From assembly GCA_027317645.1 (NCBI GenBank), contig DAHVQS010000048.1:1-15108 (forward strand): a DNA stretch of 15,108 bases. Reading direction: 5' to 3'. The DNA is from Paenalcaligenes sp021793095 (GTDB lineage: Bacteria; Pseudomonadota; Gammaproteobacteria; Burkholderiales; Burkholderiaceae_B). A model generated the notes under the pieces. The model made no database searches, was not told the DNA's origin, and was given only the letters and a program-made list of their open reading frames with translations. Position 1 is the first letter of the stretch. Each line of letters opens with the position of its first letter. The position numbers were made by a program, and so were the translations under genes. Shown piece after piece: positions 13,738 through 15,108 of this stretch.

Positions 13738-15108
13738 ATGAAAGATTTAAACCCAAACCAAGAGTTAAAGCAGGCAGGTTTCAGCCGCCGAGAGATTTTA
13801 GGGTTAGGCTTGGCTGGTGGGCTTGCTGCTGCGGGGGTGTTGCCACGGGGTGAAGTTCAAGCGCAATCACTTTTATCAACGCAGGCGCATATTGTGATTG
13901 TGGGTGCAGGGGCTGCTGGGCTTACTATTGCCAACCGCTTGAGTCAACGTTTGCAAGACGGCAAGATTACGATCATCGATCAGCGAACCGAGCATTATTA
14001 CCAGCCTGGATTGTCTCTGGTTGGTGCAGGGTTAAAACCTGCCAGCTATGTCATTTCAAAAACCAAGGAGTGGCTACCCAAGGGCATTCAGCATATCAAT
14101 CGAATGGTGGCTGAAATTGATCCTGAAGCCAAATGGGTGGCGACTGCCGATGGCCAACGCATTGACTATGATTTTTTGATTGTGGCGCCAGGGCTTGTTT
14201 TAGATAATGAGGCCATAGAGGGCTTCTCGCTAGATTTAGTGGGGCGGGAAGGCATAGGGTGTTTGTACGCTGGCCCTGATTATGCAGTACGCACATGGCA
14301 AGCTGCTGAGCAATTCATTCAAAATGGCGGCGTGGCTATTTCTACCCGCCCTAATACCGAGATGAAATGTGCAGGTGCGCCGCTAAAGCATACTTTTTTA
14401 ATTGACGATTTAGCCCGCCGAGGGCCCCGTCCCACGGGTTATGAGATGCACTATGCTTGTCCTCAGAATACTTTATTTTCTGTGCCTATCGTGGCAGAAA
14501 AGGTGCGGATGCTCTATGGCGAAAGAGGCATTCAAAGCCATTTCAATCGTACTTTACAGCGTATCGAGCCTGGGCGTCGCATCGCAGTGTTTAATCAATC
14601 AGTACCAGATCCTGAAACGGGTAAGCTCACCCTGCAGACTGATGAGATGCCCTACGATTATTTACATGTGATTCCTCCTCAACGTGCGCCTGAAGTCATT
14701 CGCCAATCGGGTTTGAGCTGGAACGATCGCTGGTTAGGGCAGGGTTGGGTGGCTGTGGATCCACACACTATGCGCCATATTCAGTACCCCGAAGTTTTTG
14801 CGTTAGGGGATGTGGCTGGGGTACCCAAGGGCAAAACGGCTGCTTCGGTAAAGTGGCAGGCTCCTGTGGTTGAGGCGCAGTTGCTGGCAGCGTTGCAGGA
14901 CAAAGAGAGCGAGGTTTATTACGATGGCTATACCTCCTGCCCCTTGATTACGCGTGTCGGGCAGGCCATGTTGGTAGAGTTTGATTATGAAAATAATTTA
15001 CTGCCGTCCTTTCCTGGGCTAATCGCACCATTAGAAGAGCTGTGGTTGAGTTGGTTGATGAAGGTTTGGGCATTGAAAGCAACTTATCTAGCCATGCTAC
15101 GTGGCAAA
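13738..15108 (+). CDS. sqr: Sulfide:quinone oxidoreductase, Tat-exported (3' end beyond window)
   Basis: FAD-dependent enzyme that oxidises sulfide and passes electrons to the quinone pool. The 457 residues visible run off the window in frame without a stop. A twin-arginine signal is clear (SRREILG at 16-22, then a hydrophobic Gly/Ala/Leu run to about 34 and a possible cut after VQA at 42), so the enzyme probably faces the periplasm. The FAD motif is GAGAAG (56-61). Catalytic-type cysteines are Cys211 in KCAGAP and Cys401 in TSCPL, the pair characteristic of the mitochondrial-like SQR group; Cys175 and Cys241 are also present. ALGD (355-358) is the second FAD site. The hydrophobic end (about 422-455) resembles the membrane-anchoring C-terminus of SQRs, so little is probably missing. 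A flavocytochrome c sulfide dehydrogenase subunit is a less likely alternative. Confidence 0.85.
   Translation, partial: MKDLNPNQELKQAGFSRREILGLGLAGGLAAAGVLPRGEVQAQSLLSTQAHIVIVGAGAAGLTIANRLSQRLQDGKITIIDQRTEHYYQPGLSLVGAGLKPASYVISKTKEWLPKGIQHINRMVAEIDPEAKWVATADGQRIDYDFLIVAPGLVLDNEAIEGFSLDLVGREGIGCLYAGPDYAVRTWQAAEQFIQNGGVAISTRPNTEMKCAGAPLKHTFLIDDLARRGPRPTGYEMHYACPQNTLFSVPIVAEKVRMLYGERGIQSHFNRTLQRIEPGRRIAVFNQSVPDPETGKLTLQTDEMPYDYLHVIPPQRAPEVIRQSGLSWNDRWLGQGWVAVDPHTMRHIQYPEVFALGDVAGVPKGKTAASVKWQAPVVEAQLLAALQDKESEVYYDGYTSCPLITRVGQAMLVEFDYENNLLPSFPGLIAPLEELWLSWLMKVWALKATYLAMLRGK

Noticed and set aside
1..15108. Search for CRISPR arrays, tRNA or rRNA genes, transposases, integrases and toxin-antitoxin pairs
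   Set aside because: None seen; all sizeable genes are metabolic or housekeeping functions and no direct-repeat array or tRNA cloverleaf was found by eye.

Overview
The window looks like a chromosomal core region of a betaproteobacterium. The order Burkholderiales is likely, and probably a moderate-GC member of the Alcaligenaceae. The grounds are the gene set (an orphan Bug-family binding protein, a sucA-sucB-lpd operon followed by an AFG1/ZapE ATPase, a Burkholderiales-type TrpS with a C-terminal extension, a PHB-type 3-hydroxybutyrate dehydrogenase) and a structured leader in front of sucA, in the position of the Burkholderiales 'sucA' RNA motif. The taxon is inferred from gene content and protein style only. 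No rRNA, tRNA, CRISPR array, insertion sequence or integrase was seen.

Layout. Bases 1-220 are a near-perfect inverted repeat with 109-base arms, a 2-base centre and 5 mismatched pairs. Its right arm holds the last 24 bases of maeB plus the 3' flank. Its left arm repeats the same sequence in the opposite direction, including the same last seven codons and stop, and the centre is a bidirectional terminator. maeB (NADP-malic enzyme with a phosphotransacetylase-like tail) runs on the minus strand to about 2479. A 752-bp, partly very AT-rich divergent intergenic region follows, with promoter candidates for both sides and the sucA leader. Then come sucA, sucB and lpdA on the plus strand (the 2-oxoglutarate dehydrogenase complex E1, E2 and E3), followed by two hairpins, zapE, trpS and bdhA. 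A strong bidirectional terminator at 12335-12369 separates bdhA from a convergent periplasmic tripartite-tricarboxylate-type binding protein. A 310-bp repeat-rich divergent region leads into a Tat-signal-bearing sulfide:quinone oxidoreductase that is cut by the window end.

How the genes fit together. maeB and sucABlpd sit back to back and handle the malate/pyruvate and 2-oxoglutarate branches of central carbon metabolism. bdhA links PHB or ketone-body carbon to acetoacetate and NADH. The Bug protein probably captures a carboxylate in the periplasm. The SQR feeds electrons from sulfide into the quinone pool. zapE (cell division/proteostasis) and trpS (translation) are housekeeping genes.

The strongest unexplained signals are the 220-bp palindrome at the left edge, which implies a second tail-to-tail maeB end or an assembly fold-back, and the mutually exclusive hairpins over the sucA ribosome binding site. 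The repeat cluster between the Bug protein and SQR genes also stands out.
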